From: JBQTKD01 sp963703165 | Lineage (GTDB): Bacteria; Actinomycetota; Actinomycetes; Sporichthyales; Sporichthyaceae | Reading direction: 5' to 3' | Assembly (NCBI GenBank): GCA_963703165.1 | Contig: OY969798.1 | Coordinates: 2,604,001-2,668,000, forward strand | Length of the DNA: 64,000 nucleotides | Shown here: positions 32,609 to 43,388 of the stretch, piece after piece | Numbering within the stretch: the stretch's first letter is position 1 | Layout: every line of letters starts with the position of its first letter | The notes under the pieces: model-generated | What the model was told of the DNA's origin: nothing | Databases searched by the model: none | What the model saw: the letters and a program-made list of their open reading frames with translations, nothing else | Translations under genes and position numbers: made by a program

Positions 32609-34528
32609 ATGGTCGACTTCGGTGGTCTGTGCCGGATGGCAGTGCCGGGGGTGGTCCTCCTCGGCCTGTTGGCAACGCCCGGACTCGCGGCCTCCGCCGT
32701 GGCTGCGCCCACAGCGGCCACGCCCGAGGCCAAGCGCATCAAGGACCAGTGGATCGTCACCTTCGCCAAGAACGCGTCCGAGGCCGAGATCGACTCCGCC
32801 CGTGACGGCGTCAACAAGCGGGGCGGCAAGGTGGGCCACCGGTACAAGCGCGTCGCCCGCGGATTCTCCGCGAAGATGAGCTCCACGGAAGCCGACTCCC
32901 TGCGCCGCAACCCCAAGGTGCTCGCCGTCGAGCCGGACGTCGAGGTGCGCGCATCCGACGTCCAGAGCCCGACGCCGAGCTGGGGTCTGGACCGCATCGA
33001 CCAGACCAACCGCCCGCTGAACAGCAGTTATACCTACGACGCCACCGGCGCCGGGGTGACCGTCTACGTCATCGACACCGGCATCCGCACCACGCACACC
33101 GATTTCGGTGGCCGTGCCCGGGCGGGCTTCACCTCCATCAACGACGGTCGCGGCAGTACGGACTGCGACGGCCACGGCACCCACGTCGCGGGCACCATCG
33201 GTGGGACCAAGTACGGCGTGGCCAAGGGCGTGAACCTGGTCGCGGTCCGCGTGCTGGACTGCGAGGGGTCCGGGACGATGTCCGGTGTCATCGCCGGTGT
33301 GGACTGGGTGACCGCGAACAAGGGCTCCGGCCCTGCGGTGGCCAACATGAGCCTCGGCGGTGGCGCCACCAGCACGCTGGACAACGCGGTGGCCAACTCG
33401 ATCGCGGCGGGTGTCACCTACGCGGTGGCGGCCGGCAACGACAACACCAACGCGTGCAACCAATCCCCGGCTCGCGCGCCCGCGGCGCTGACCATCGGCT
33501 CGAGCACCAGCAGCGATGCCCGGTCCAGCTTCTCGAACTACGGCTCCTGCGTAGACCTGTTCGCGCCCGGGTCGAGCATCGTCTCGGCCGTGGCGACCTC
33601 GGACACCGCGACCGCGACCTACTCCGGCACCTCCATGGCGTCCCCGCACGTTGCCGGGGCCGCTGCGCTGTACTTGCAGAACGCGCCCACCGCCACCCCG
33701 GCGCAGGTGCGCACGGCGATGCTCGGCGCGGCCAGCCTCAACGTGCTCGCCGGCCTGAACGGGTCGGTCAACGCCCTGCTGCGCACCGTCACCACGACGA
33801 GCACACCCCCCACCGAGCCGCCCACGACGCCCACCAACAACCTCCCGGTTGCCGCGGTACCGACGGTGACGTTGCCCGGTGCGGGCACGCAGCTCGGCTC
33901 CTCCACGGTGTCGCTCAGCGTGCTGTGGTCGGCGACCGACCCCGACGTCGGTCAGACGATCAGCAAGTACGAGCTCCAGGAGCAACGCGGCACGGGCAGC
34001 TGGACCACGCTCTACAGCGGATCCGCCCTCGCGGGCACCCGGACCGTCTCGCCGAGCTCGACGACCGTGCGGTTCCGGGTACGGGCGACCGACTCCGCCG
34101 GCGGTGTCGGTGAGTGGGCGACCACCGCACCACTGACGGTGTCGCTCACCCAGCAGAGTTCGTCGGCCGTGCTCTACACGCCGAACTTTTCTGCCTGGTC
34201 GACGGTCTCGGTGTCGGGAGCCCTCGGTGGCAGTGTGCGTCGGTCGCGCACCGCCGGCGCCACGGCAAGCCTCACCTTCACCGGCACGACCGTGGACTGG
34301 GTCGCCACTCAGGGCCGCGACCGTGGCTTCGCCGAGGTCTTCATCGACGGCGTCAGCCGCGGCACGATCGACCTCTACGCGAGCTCGACGAACAGCCGCC
34401 GCGTGGTGTTCAGCGCCTCCGGGCTTGCCCCGGGTGAGCACACCATCCAGATCAAGGTGCTCGGCACCAAGCGTTCCGCGGCCACCAGTGCCTACGTAGA
34501 CGTCGACGGGTTCGTCGTCCTTCGCTGA
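32609..34528 (+). CDS. Secreted subtilisin-family (S8) serine protease with C-terminal beta domains
   Basis: A 639-aa preproprotease: a signal peptide ending near 'VAAPTAAT', an I9 inhibitor-type propeptide (about 45-115), and a catalytic domain with D156 ('VYVIDTGIRT'), H189 ('DCDGHGTHVAGT'), N277 ('AAGNDN') and S342 ('SGTSMASPHVAG'). After residue about 385 a Thr/Pro linker leads to a fibronectin-III-like segment and a C-terminal beta-sandwich probably for binding polymers. ATG 32609 is preferred for its 'gggaggg' 5 nt upstream. A very strong terminator follows. Confidence 0.92.
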   Translation: MVDFGGLCRMAVPGVVLLGLLATPGLAASAVAAPTAATPEAKRIKDQWIVTFAKNASEAEIDSARDGVNKRGGKVGHRYKRVARGFSAKMSSTEADSLRRNPKVLAVEPDVEVRASDVQSPTPSWGLDRIDQTNRPLNSSYTYDATGAGVTVYVIDTGIRTTHTDFGGRARAGFTSINDGRGSTDCDGHGTHVAGTIGGTKYGVAKGVNLVAVRVLDCEGSGTMSGVIAGVDWVTANKGSGPAVANMSLGGGATSTLDNAVANSIAAGVTYAVAAGNDNTNACNQSPARAPAALTIGSSTSSDARSSFSNYGSCVDLFAPGSSIVSAVATSDTATATYSGTSMASPHVAGAAALYLQNAPTATPAQVRTAMLGAASLNVLAGLNGSVNALLRTVTTTSTPPTEPPTTPTNNLPVAAVPTVTLPGAGTQLGSSTVSLSVLWSATDPDVGQTISKYELQEQRGTGSWTTLYSGSALAGTRTVSPSSTTVRFRVRATDSAGGVGEWATTAPLTVSLTQQSSSAVLYTPNFSAWSTVSVSGALGGSVRRSRTAGATASLTFTGTTVDWVATQGRDRGFAEVFIDGVSRGTIDLYASSTNSRRVVFSASGLAPGEHTIQIKVLGTKRSAATSAYVDVDGFVVLR

Positions 34529-34532
34529 TCCT

Positions 34533-34571
34533 CGGGCAGGGCGCGTCAGCAGGTCTGACGCGTCCTGCCCG
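34533..34571 (+). terminator. Long perfect hairpin terminator after the subtilase gene
   Basis: Arms of 17 bp: cgggcagggcgcgtcag (34533-34549) and ctgacgcgtcctgcccg (34555-34571) around a 5-nt loop. The single non-Watson-Crick position pairs G with U in RNA. It begins 5 bp after the protease stop and ends 15 bp before the next gene's start, isolating the two transcripts. Confidence 0.85.
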
Positions 34572-34585
34572 GCTACGTTCGACCG

Positions 34586-36836
34586 GTGGACGTCGCGACG
34601 GAGATGCGCTCGCTGTTCGAGTCCTTCCGCACGGCGTCGGCCGATGTCGCGGGCTGGGAGATCGAGCAACTCGGCTACGTCTACGAAGGCCTGCTCGAGA
34701 CCGGACCTCGCCGCAACACCGGGGTGCACTACACCCCGGCGCCGCTGGCCGCGACGATCGTGCGGCACGCGCTCGAACCGCTCTGCTCGCGGCGGTCCGC
34801 CGCCGAGATCCTCGACCTCCGTGTCGTCGACATCGCCTGCGGCACCGGGGTCTTCCTGATCGCCGCTGCCCGCTACCTGGCGGAGCGCGTCGTCGAGGCC
34901 TGGAAGAACGAGGGCGCCGCCGAGGCGCGGTGCACCGACCCGTACGCGCGGGCGGTGCGCGCGGTCGTCGCGGACTGCCTGTACGGGGCGGACATCGACG
35001 AGACCGCGGTCGAGACCTGCCGCCGCTCGCTGTGGCTGTTGGTCGCCGACCCGGACGTGGCGCTGGACTTCCTCGACCGGCGAATCCTGGTCGGCAACTC
35101 GCTGCTCGGGCTCGACCGATCCGCGTCAGCTGCGTGCCCTGCACCTGGATCCGGACCGCGCGGCGGCGGACCTCGGGGTTCTCGGGGCCGATCCGGTGAC
35201 GCTCGCCGACGCCGTCGTCGCGGCCGGGCTGGCGGCGGGCGGGCTGCCGGGCCGCGCGCTGGAGACCGCCTACCGAGACCTGCGCCGGGCCGTCGCCGAC
35301 GCATATCCGCGGCAGGGGCCTGCGGACCGCACCGCCCTGGACCGGACCCTCGACCTCGGTCTGCGCCCGGCCGATCTCGCCCCCCGGTGCCCGTTGCACT
35401 GGGCCCTCGAGGTGCCTGAGATCGTCGTCGACCGCGGCGGATTCGACGCTGTCATCGGCAATCCGCCGTTCCTCGGCGTCAAGCTGATCCGCGGCGCTCT
35501 CGGCCGCGACCTGCGTGACTTCCTCGCCCACCACGTCGCCGACGGCGAGACAGGACGTGCCGACCTCGTCGTGCTTTTCCTCCGCCGCGCCGCCGCGTTG
35601 TGCCGGACCGACCACGGGTCCATCGGTCTGATCGCCACCGACTCGATCGGCGAGGGCGACTCCGCACGGTTCGGCCTGGCGCCGCTGCTCGCGTCGGGGT
35701 GGACGTTATCCCGCGCCGACCGCTCGGCGCCGTGGCCCGGCTCCGGAGCGGGAGTCCGCGTCTCGCACGTGTGGCTGACGAGGCATCAGATCGTTCTGGC
35801 GATGCTCGACGGCGAACCGGTCGAGCGCATCGACCATCGGCTGCGGCCCGTCGACGAGTCGGATCGTCGTCGCGGTCCCGCGGCGATCCGTTCCGCAACC
35901 GACCTGCCGCCCGGCTATCAGGCCACGATCGTGCTCGGTCGGTCCCTGGTGCTGGATGCCGAGACGGCGCGTGAGTTACGGGCCGACCCTGCGATCGCTC
36001 CGTGCATCAAGTCGTATCTGTCCGGTGACGACCTGGTCGGCTCGGTCGGCGCGGTCGCGTCGCGGTGGTGTCTGGATGTCGGGTCGCTCGACGAGACTGA
36101 GCTGCGGGCGCTGCCGCGGGTGTGGAGCTACCTGCAGGACGAGGTCCTTCCTGAACGGGTGCGGCAATTCGAGCGCTACCCGCAGTTGCGCGCTCGCTGG
36201 TGGGGCTTCCTGAGCTCGGTCCCGCGGCTCTACGAGCAGCTCGACGGGCTGCCGTGGGCCGTCGCGTTCAGCAAGCACAGCAAGCACCTGTGGCCGGTGC
36301 GCGTCGGCGTCGAGCATGTGTTCAGCAACGGCCTGATCGTCTTCCCCAGCGCCGATCCCGGGCACTACGCGTTCCTGGCCTCGGAGTTCCACCGGGTCTG
36401 GGCGATCCGCGCCGGGGGCTCGATGCTCAACCTGGCCCACCGCTACAACCCCTCGCGCCTGCGCGCCACCTACCCCTATCCGGAGTCCTTCGACGCCCTG
36501 CGTCCCGTGGGGGAGGCGCTACTGGGGGCGGTCGATGCTCTGACGAATGCCCGGGGTGTCGGGATCACCGACGCGTTCAACCTGGTCAACGACCCCCAGC
36601 AGGACGGTGCGGAGTTGCGGGCGGTGCGGGATGCGCTGGGCGACCTCCATGAGGCAGCCGCCCGGGCGCACGGGGTACGCACGGCAGGGACCTTCGAATT
36701 CGTCCCCTCGCCGCTCGGACCACGGTTCGGGCTGACCGCCGCCGCGGAGAACGCGCTGATGGCCGGCCTGCTGCAGGAGAACGAACGGCGAATCTGTCCG
36801 AAAGTGACCGAAATGTCGGGAGCTCGTTTAACCTGA
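34586..36836 (+). pseudogene. Frameshifted N6-adenine DNA methyltransferase (Eco57I/type II-like)
   Basis: Two abutting frames make one protein of about 750 aa. Frame 1 (from GTG 34586) carries 'GVHYTPAPLAATIVRHAL' and SAM motif I 'VVDIACGTGVFLIAAARYL'. Near 35118 the frame shifts by +1 and continues as '...RALHLDPDRAAADLGVLG', then catalytic motif IV 'DAVIGNPPFLGVKLIRG' (N-P-P-F) and a C-terminal target-recognition-like region ('NLAHRYNPSRLRATYPYP'). Relatives usually have several hundred more N-terminal residues, missing here. No restriction nuclease domain is visible. Either an inactivated remnant or a sequencing error at 35118. Confidence 0.75.
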
Positions 36837-36880
36837 CAGTCCTCCCAGCGGAGGGCACCCCGACCCCACGAAGGGCGCCG

Positions 36881-37642
36881 ATGAGCGACGGACCTGGTGA
36901 ATTCACCGGCCGTGTCGCGTTCGTGACCGGCGGTGGCTCGGGTATCGGTGCCTCGGTGGCCCAGGCGCTCGCTGCTCGTGGTGCCTCGGTCGCGGTGGTC
37001 GACATCGACCTCACGGCGGCCGAGAAGGTCGCCGAAACGATCGGTTCTGCCGGAGGTCGGGCTCTACCCCTGCACGCGAACGTCACCTATTCCGGTGACA
37101 TCGACATGGCCGTCGCCGCCACCGTCGCGGAGTTCGGCGCGTTGCACCTGGCCCTGAACAGCGCCGGGGTCGGCGGTACCGGGGGACTCGTCGCCGATAT
37201 CGACGACAAGGAATGGCAACACGTCCTCGACGTCAACCTGACCGGCACCTTCTACTGCCTGCGGCGCCAGATCCCCGAACTGATGGCGGCCGGCGGCGGT
37301 TCGATCGTCAACGTGTCCTCGCTCGGAGGCTGGCGCGCGTGCCCGCGAATGGGCGCCTACGGCGCCGCCAAGCACGCCGTGGTGGGTCTGACCCGGACAG
37401 CGGCGATGGAGTACGCCGCGCACGGCATCCGCGTCAACGCCGTCGCTCCAGGCCCCGTCGACACCCCGATGCTCAGCGCACTCGACGAACCGACGCGCGC
37501 CGTCTGGAACGAGGCTCACCCACTGGGCCGCATGGCCACGGCCGCCGACGTCGCCGCGACATGCCTGTTCCTGCTGTCCGACCGCTCCGCCTTCATCAGC
37601 GGTGTGCATCACGCGATCGACGGCGGGCTCAGCCTGCTCTGA
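36881..37642 (+). CDS. Short-chain dehydrogenase/reductase
   Basis: A 253-aa classical SDR: cofactor motif 'VTGGGSGIG' (16-23), 'NSAG' in 'LALNSAGVGG', catalytic S146/S147, Y160 and K164 ('MGAYGAAKHAV'), and 'RVNAVAPGPVDTPM'. An acidic residue after strand 2 ('VVDIDL') suggests NAD(H) preference. It stands alone between the methylase remnant and a secreted-protein gene, so the substrate cannot be inferred. Confidence 0.9.
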   Translation: MSDGPGEFTGRVAFVTGGGSGIGASVAQALAARGASVAVVDIDLTAAEKVAETIGSAGGRALPLHANVTYSGDIDMAVAATVAEFGALHLALNSAGVGGTGGLVADIDDKEWQHVLDVNLTGTFYCLRRQIPELMAAGGGSIVNVSSLGGWRACPRMGAYGAAKHAVVGLTRTAAMEYAAHGIRVNAVAPGPVDTPMLSALDEPTRAVWNEAHPLGRMATAADVAATCLFLLSDRSAFISGVHHAIDGGLSLL

Positions 37643-37654
37643 GGCCGGCCCCCG

Positions 37655-38101
37655 CTAGCCGTCGAGGTAGAAGCAGGTCACCGAGGCCGTCCGCTTCTTC
37701 GGCAGCTGCCAGTTCGCCGTCACGGTCACCTTGGCGACGTCGCGGCCGTTACCCGTCGGGGTCAGCTTCACCGAGATCGGTGAATTCTTGTAGGTCCTGA
37801 TGAACGACGTCTTGTCGTCCGGGCCGAGGACCTCCACCTGAGCGAACTTCAGCTGGGCGGAGCCGTCGGCGAAGGCGCCCGTCTCCTCGGCATCGGTGAC
37901 GCGCACAGCGACCTTCTTGATGTTGTCGGTGCGCTCACCCGCGAACTGCACGCTCAGCTGGATCCGTAACGGGACCCCACCGGCGGTGTGCTTGCAGTTG
38001 CGGACGTAGTTGTCAGGGACGGCGGCCGCCGGGACGGTGTACAGCAGAGACATGCCGGTGCCCAGCGCGAGGGTTGCAACGGTGCGGCGTGCGGTCATCA
38101 C
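37655..38101 (-). CDS. Hypothetical secreted protein
   Basis: A 148-aa protein with a signal peptide (MMTARRTVATLALGTGMSLL, cleavage near 'PAAAV'), a beta-rich mature part and two Cys that could form a disulfide ('YVRNCKH' and 'SVTCFYLDG'). I recognise no family. It ends 9 bp from... the hypB stop lies 9 bp upstream of its start, so it could be read from the same leftward transcript as hypB, though a link to hydrogenase is not implied by its sequence. Confidence 0.6.
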   Translation of the reverse strand: MMTARRTVATLALGTGMSLLYTVPAAAVPDNYVRNCKHTAGGVPLRIQLSVQFAGERTDNIKKVAVRVTDAEETGAFADGSAQLKFAQVEVLGPDDKTSFIRTYKNSPISVKLTPTGNGRDVAKVTVTANWQLPKKRTASVTCFYLDG

Positions 38102-38110
38102 CGGGCCAAC

Positions 38111-38854
38111 CTACGGGAGATGCCGGCCCAACCACGAGCACCACGCCTCGAGGCCGGCGCCGGTGCGCGCGCTGACCTCGATGGTGGGGACGCCGGGATG
38201 GACGCGATGCAGATTCGCGTAGAAGTCCTCGAGGCGAACGTCCAGATGCGGCAGGAGGTCGATCTTGTTCACCAGGACCAGATCGGCGGCGCGGAACATC
38301 ACCGGGTACTTCAGTGGCTTCTCCTCGCCCTCGGTGATGGCGTGCACCATCACCCGGGCGTGCGCCCCGACGTCGAACTCCGCAGGGCAGACCAGGTTCC
38401 CGACGTTCTCCACGATGACCAGGTCGAGGTCGGCCAGCGGAAGCCGCGCCAGGGCCGGCCGAATCATCGGCGCGTCCAGGTGGCACTCGCCCCCGAAGCC
38501 GTGACCGGTGTTGACCAGTTCGACCACCGCCCCCAGGCCGGCCAGGCGGTCGGCGTCCAGGGAGGTCTCGATGTCACCTTCCACGATGCCCACCCGCCAT
38601 CGGGACGCCAGCAGGGCCAGTGTCCGTTGCAGCAGCGTGGTCTTGCCCGCGCCGGGGGCGGACATCAGGTTCACCGCCCAGCATCCCGCCGCATCGAGGT
38701 CGTCGCGGTTGGCCATCGCGACGCGGTCGTTCTCGTCGAAGATACGTTCCAGCACCGAGACACGTTCCGGACCGGTGATGTAGCCGGAGAAGTCCTCGTG
38801 CCCGTGGGAGTGTGAACCGTGGGAGTGTGAATCGTGGGAATGGAATCGACCCAT
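38111..38854 (-). CDS. hypB: Hydrogenase nickel incorporation GTPase HypB
   Basis: A 247-aa SIMIBI GTPase. The N terminus is His-rich ('HSHDSHSHGSHSHGHE'), a nickel store seen in many HypBs. P-loop 'NLMSAPGAGKTTLLQ' (about 63-76), 'VEGDIET', 'GGECHLDAPM' with the metal-binding C-H, and guanine motif 'VNKIDL'. It delivers Ni to the hydrogenase large subunit together with HypA. It is encoded 23 bp after hypA on the minus strand, divergent from the hhyS operon. Confidence 0.93.
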   Translation of the reverse strand: MGRFHSHDSHSHGSHSHGHEDFSGYITGPERVSVLERIFDENDRVAMANRDDLDAAGCWAVNLMSAPGAGKTTLLQRTLALLASRWRVGIVEGDIETSLDADRLAGLGAVVELVNTGHGFGGECHLDAPMIRPALARLPLADLDLVIVENVGNLVCPAEFDVGAHARVMVHAITEGEEKPLKYPVMFRAADLVLVNKIDLLPHLDVRLEDFYANLHRVHPGVPTIEVSARTGAGLEAWCSWLGRHLP

Positions 38855-38877
38855 GCGGTACCTCCAGTGACGCAGCG

Positions 38878-39219
38878 TCAGACAGCGGTCAGATCCAGGG
38901 CGGTGACCTCGAATTCCTCTCCGGTCAGGACCGTGACGTCGAAGCCGCCGCAGTGTCCGCAGGTGAGCGTGGGCGGAAATCCCACCACCGACCTGGTTCC
39001 GCACGCTCGGCAGTGCAGCTCCGCGTCGACAAGGTCCAGGTCCAGGGTGGCGCCCGCCAGGTCGGTGTCCTCGATGAGCATCGACCAGCAGAACGTCAAC
39101 GCATCGGGTACCACCTGCCGCAACTGACCGATCTTCAGATGCACGACCTCGACCCGGCGGTCGCCGGCGCGGCGGTTCGCGATATCCGCGATCGCGGCAC
39201 ACAACGCGAGCTCATGCAC
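38878..39219 (-). CDS. hypA: Hydrogenase maturation nickel metallochaperone HypA
   Basis: A 113-aa HypA. It starts MHEL, with His2 as Ni ligand, and has a zinc finger of two CxxC pairs: 'ELHCRACGT' and 'LTCGHCGG'. Works with HypB to insert nickel. Its first 8 bp overlap the end of the XRE regulator gene, so the three genes XRE-hypA-hypB form an operon. Confidence 0.93.
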   Translation of the reverse strand: MHELALCAAIADIANRRAGDRRVEVVHLKIGQLRQVVPDALTFCWSMLIEDTDLAGATLDLDLVDAELHCRACGTRSVVGFPPTLTCGHCGGFDVTVLTGEEFEVTALDLTAV

Positions 39220-39625
39220 GGTTGGCTTCCGCGAACCGCATCAAGCTCGGTCGGGAGTTCGCGGTGACCTGCGGAGTCGCAACGTGCTGCAGTGGAGGCA
39301 CGTAGGACGGTATGACGGCGGCGCGGTCAGCCGCGGCGCCGTTCTGCGCCGCGTCATCGGGCTCCCAGCTCCGCGGATCGTCGGTCAGCCCGAGCAGGAA
39401 TGTGACCGTGCAGTTCAGCGCGAGCGCCATCTCGGGCAGCCGACCGACGTCGATGCCTTGCCCGTGTTCCATCGCGGACAAGGTGCGATTGGTGACCGTG
39501 ACGCCGAGCTCGGCGAGACGATCCACGACGTCCTGCTGCGTTAACCCGAGAGCGCGCCGGCGTTCGGCGATCTGCAGAGCGCAGATCCAATGGCGCTGCC
39601 GATGGGGTTGGTTAGGAGGCGACAT
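39212..39625 (-). CDS. XRE-family helix-turn-helix regulator, probable hydrogenase-locus regulator
   Basis: A 137-aa protein with an N-terminal HTH_XRE domain: 'AERRRALGLTQQDVVDRLAE' then 'TVTNRTLSAMEHGQGIDVGR'. The C-terminal half is unstructured by composition. ATG 39625 is taken as the start. It is translationally coupled to hypA by an 8-bp overlap, which makes it a strong candidate to control the hydrogenase genes; the palindromes at 40336-40370 and 40459-40471 are possible targets. Confidence 0.8.
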   Translation of the reverse strand: MSPPNQPHRQRHWICALQIAERRRALGLTQQDVVDRLAELGVTVTNRTLSAMEHGQGIDVGRLPEMALALNCTVTFLLGLTDDPRSWEPDDAAQNGAAADRAAVIPSYVPPLQHVATPQVTANSRPSLMRFAEANRA

Positions 39626-39752
39626 CAGGGGGCGATCCTTCAGTCGGTGGCGTGACGGTGTGGCGGGGTCTCGGCCGGCTGCAACGATCCTCCCCGGCTG
39701 CGCGGGCGTCAACGAATGTGCGGAACGTTTCCGAAAAAGAAATGCGGCGCTC

Positions 39753-40307
39753 TCAGTCGGCTTCCAGATTCAGTTCCACCTCGATTCGCACAGTATCCGC
39801 GAGTCGAAGTGCCCCGAGGAACGCTCGGTAGGGCTTGATCCCGAGCGCGGTCTGGGCGACCTCACCGCTTGCCTGCCACCCCCGGGACCCGATCCCGGAG
39901 ACCTCGAAGCGGACCGACGCCGACCCGTCCGCCACCGTCAGGGTCCCGGACAGTTCTCCGGCGCCGCTCTCGGAGACGGCGACCTTGTCGGACCGGAACT
40001 CCGCCGTCGGGTGCCGATCCGCAGCGAGGACCTTGAGCGCGTTCTTGCGGATGTCGGCGCGATCGGAATCGTCCAACGGCGACTTCCCGCCGGTCCCGGC
40101 GACAACCGTCAGCGAATCCAGTTCCACCCGCGCAGTGACCGATGCCGCGCCTGGGTTCCCTTCGGGGACCTCCAGCGTTCCGGACCATCGATCGAACCGG
40201 ATCTCCAGGTCGTGCCCGACGGCCGCCGCGACGCCCTCGCGTGTGGTGAACAGGCGGACCTTGCCCTGTGCCGACCCGATCTCATATGTGCCTGCGTCCA
40301 GTGTCAT
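39753..40307 (-). CDS. YceI-family lipocalin-like protein
   Basis: A 184-aa beta-barrel protein of the YceI family: 'LDAGTYEIGSAQGKVRLFT', 'FDRWSGTLEVPEGNPGAASV', 'VLAADRHPTAEFRSDKV' and 'LGIKPYRAFLGALRL' are its conserved blocks. No signal peptide is evident, so it may be cytoplasmic. YceI proteins bind polyisoprenoid or other lipophilic molecules. It is divergent from hhyS with 231 bp between, and its link to the hydrogenase is not clear. Confidence 0.88.
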   Translation of the reverse strand: MTLDAGTYEIGSAQGKVRLFTTREGVAAAVGHDLEIRFDRWSGTLEVPEGNPGAASVTARVELDSLTVVAGTGGKSPLDDSDRADIRKNALKVLAADRHPTAEFRSDKVAVSESGAGELSGTLTVADGSASVRFEVSGIGSRGWQASGEVAQTALGIKPYRAFLGALRLADTVRIEVELNLEAD

Positions 40308-40335
40308 AGCCGCACCGTAGCCGCCGTCACGGCCA

Positions 40336-40370
40336 GATTCCGGGTGCCGGAATCCGGGATTCCCGGATTC
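40336..40370. promoter_or_regulatory. Two overlapping perfect palindromes between yceI and hhyS
   Basis: GATTCCGG-gtg-CCGGAATC (40336-40354) shares its right arm with a second palindrome, GAATCCGGGA-t-TCCCGGATTC (40350-40370), which has 10-bp perfect arms. The half-sites are variants of one motif (GATTCCGG/GAATCCGG). They fit a regulator binding as stacked dimers, or a structured RNA leader of yceI. Confidence 0.6.
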
Positions 40371-40450
40371 GCTCCGTCCGGGTTTCCGGGCCGTCAGAAA
40401 TGCCAGAATCGCGGACCGATTCCCTTATGAAATAGGGAAACTGCGACCTA

Positions 40451-40478
40451 TTGCCAAAGCGTGAATCACGCGTAGAGT
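40451..40478 (+). promoter_or_regulatory. Candidate sigma-70 promoter of the hydrogenase operon with internal palindrome
   Basis: TTGCCA (40451-40456), 16-bp spacer, TAGAGT (40473-40478), 60 bp before the hhyS ATG, which has a strong 'gaggagg' ribosome site. The spacer contains a perfect palindrome GCGTGA-a-TCACGC (40459-40471) exactly where a repressor would block RNA polymerase. Confidence 0.5.
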
Positions 40479-40538
40479 CGCCGCAAATCCGGCCGGACGA
40501 GCTCCGGTGAAGGTCTGCCTTGAGGAGGTATCTCGGCG

Positions 40539-41581
<1,043 letters not shown>

Positions 41582-41585
<4 letters not shown>

Positions 41586-43387
41586 CGATGACGATCACCG
41601 AACCGCGTCACGCGGCAAAGGGCGCCGGAGCTACCGGCCTCACCGAGATGGCGTGGGACCCGATCACCCGCATCGTCGGCAGCCTCGGGATCTACACGAA
41701 GATCGACTTCAAGGCCAAGACGGTCGCCGAGTGCTACAGCACCTCCTCGATCTTCCGCGGCTACAGCATGTTCATGAAGGGCAAGGACCCGCGCGACGCG
41801 CACTTCATCACCAGCCGCATCTGCGGCATCTGCGGCGACAACCACGCCACGTGCTCGGTCTACAACCAGAACATGGCCTACGGAGTCCACCCGCCGGCCC
41901 TGGGTGAGTGGATCATCAACATGGGCGAGGCCGCCGAGTACATGTTCGACCACAACATCTTCCAGGAGAACCTGGTCGGGGTGGACTACTGCGAGCGGAT
42001 GGTCAAGGAGACCAACCCCGGCGTACTGGAGCTCGCCAACCGCACCGAGGCGCCCGGCGCCAAGGAGCACGGCTACAAGTTCATCGGCGACATCATGCGG
42101 GCGCTCAACCCGCTCGAGGGCGAGTTCTACCGCGAGGCGCTGTTCGTCTCCCGCTACACCCGCGAGATGTTCTGCCTGATGGAGGGGCGCCACGTCCACC
42201 CGTCCACGTTGTACCCGGGCGGCGTCGGTACCACCCCGACCATCCAGCTCATCACCGACTACCTGACTCGGTTGATGCGCTACATCGAGTTCATGAAGCG
42301 GGTCGTGCCACTGCACGACGACCTGTTCGACTTCTTCTACGAGGCCCTGCCCGGCTACGAGATGGTCGGCTACCGCCGGACCCAGTTGGTCTGCTGGGGC
42401 GCCCTGAACGACCCGGAGCACTGCGACTTCACCTACGAGCGGATGACCGACTGGGGCCGCAAAGCGTTCGTCTCCCCGGGCGTCGTCGTCGACGGCAAGC
42501 TCGTCACCAACGACCTGGTCAAGATCAACCTCGGCATCCGCATCCTGCTCGGGTCCTCGTACTACCAGAGCTGGGAATCCGAGCCGATGTTCGTCGAGCG
42601 CGACGCGCTCGGTAACCCCGTCGACCGCAACCACCCGTGGAACCAGACCACGATCCCGCGGCCGCAGAAGCGCGACTTCGAGGACAAGTACAGCTGGGTC
42701 ATGTCCCCGCGTTGGTTCGACGGCACCGATCACCTGGCCGCCGACACCGGCGGCGGCCCGATCGCGCGCCTGTGGGCCACGGCGCTCGGCGGACTGGTCG
42801 ACTGCGGGTACGTGAAGTCGACCGGGCACAGCGTCGTCATCAATCTGCCCAAGACGATGAACAAGCCCGAGACGACCTTCGAGTGGAAGATCCCGAAGTG
42901 GAGCAACGCCCTGGAACGCAACCGGGCGCGGACCTACTTCCAGGCCTACTCGGCCGCAGTGGCCATGTACTTCGTCGAGCAGGCGTTGGCGGAGGTGCGG
43001 GCCGGCAACACCAAGACCTGGAACTCCTTCACCGTCCCGGACGAGGCGTTCTCCTGCGGGTTCACCGAGGCCGTGCGCGGGGTGCTCAGCCACCACATGG
43101 TCATCAAGAACGGGAAGATCGCGAACTACCACCCGTACCCGCCGACGCCGTGGAACGCCAGCGTGCGCGACTCCTTCGGCACTCCCGGACCGTACGAGGA
43201 CGCGGTGCAGAACACCCCGATCTTCGAGGAGAACGGCCCGGACAACTTCAAGGGCATCGACATCATGCGCGCGGTCCGCAGCTTCGACCCGTGCCTGCCC
43301 TGCGGGGTGCACATGTATCTCGGCAACGGCAAGACCATCCAGACCGTTCACAACCCGGCCACGATGCCGACCACACTGGCGATCTGA
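41582..43387 (+). CDS. hhyL: Group 1h [NiFe]-hydrogenase large (catalytic) subunit
   Basis: A 601-aa catalytic subunit. The N-terminal L1 motif is 'ITSRICGICGDNHATCS' and the C-terminal L2 motif is 'SFDPCLPCGVHMYLG'; the four Cys hold the Ni-Fe(CN)2CO site. 24 residues follow the L2 His, the extension removed by the maturation endopeptidase (46943). ATG 41582 overlaps the hhyS stop. Lacks any export signal. The whole sequence is close to the high-affinity actinobacterial hydrogenases of soil bacteria, in which expression rises during starvation. Confidence 0.95.
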
Positions 43388-43388
43388 G

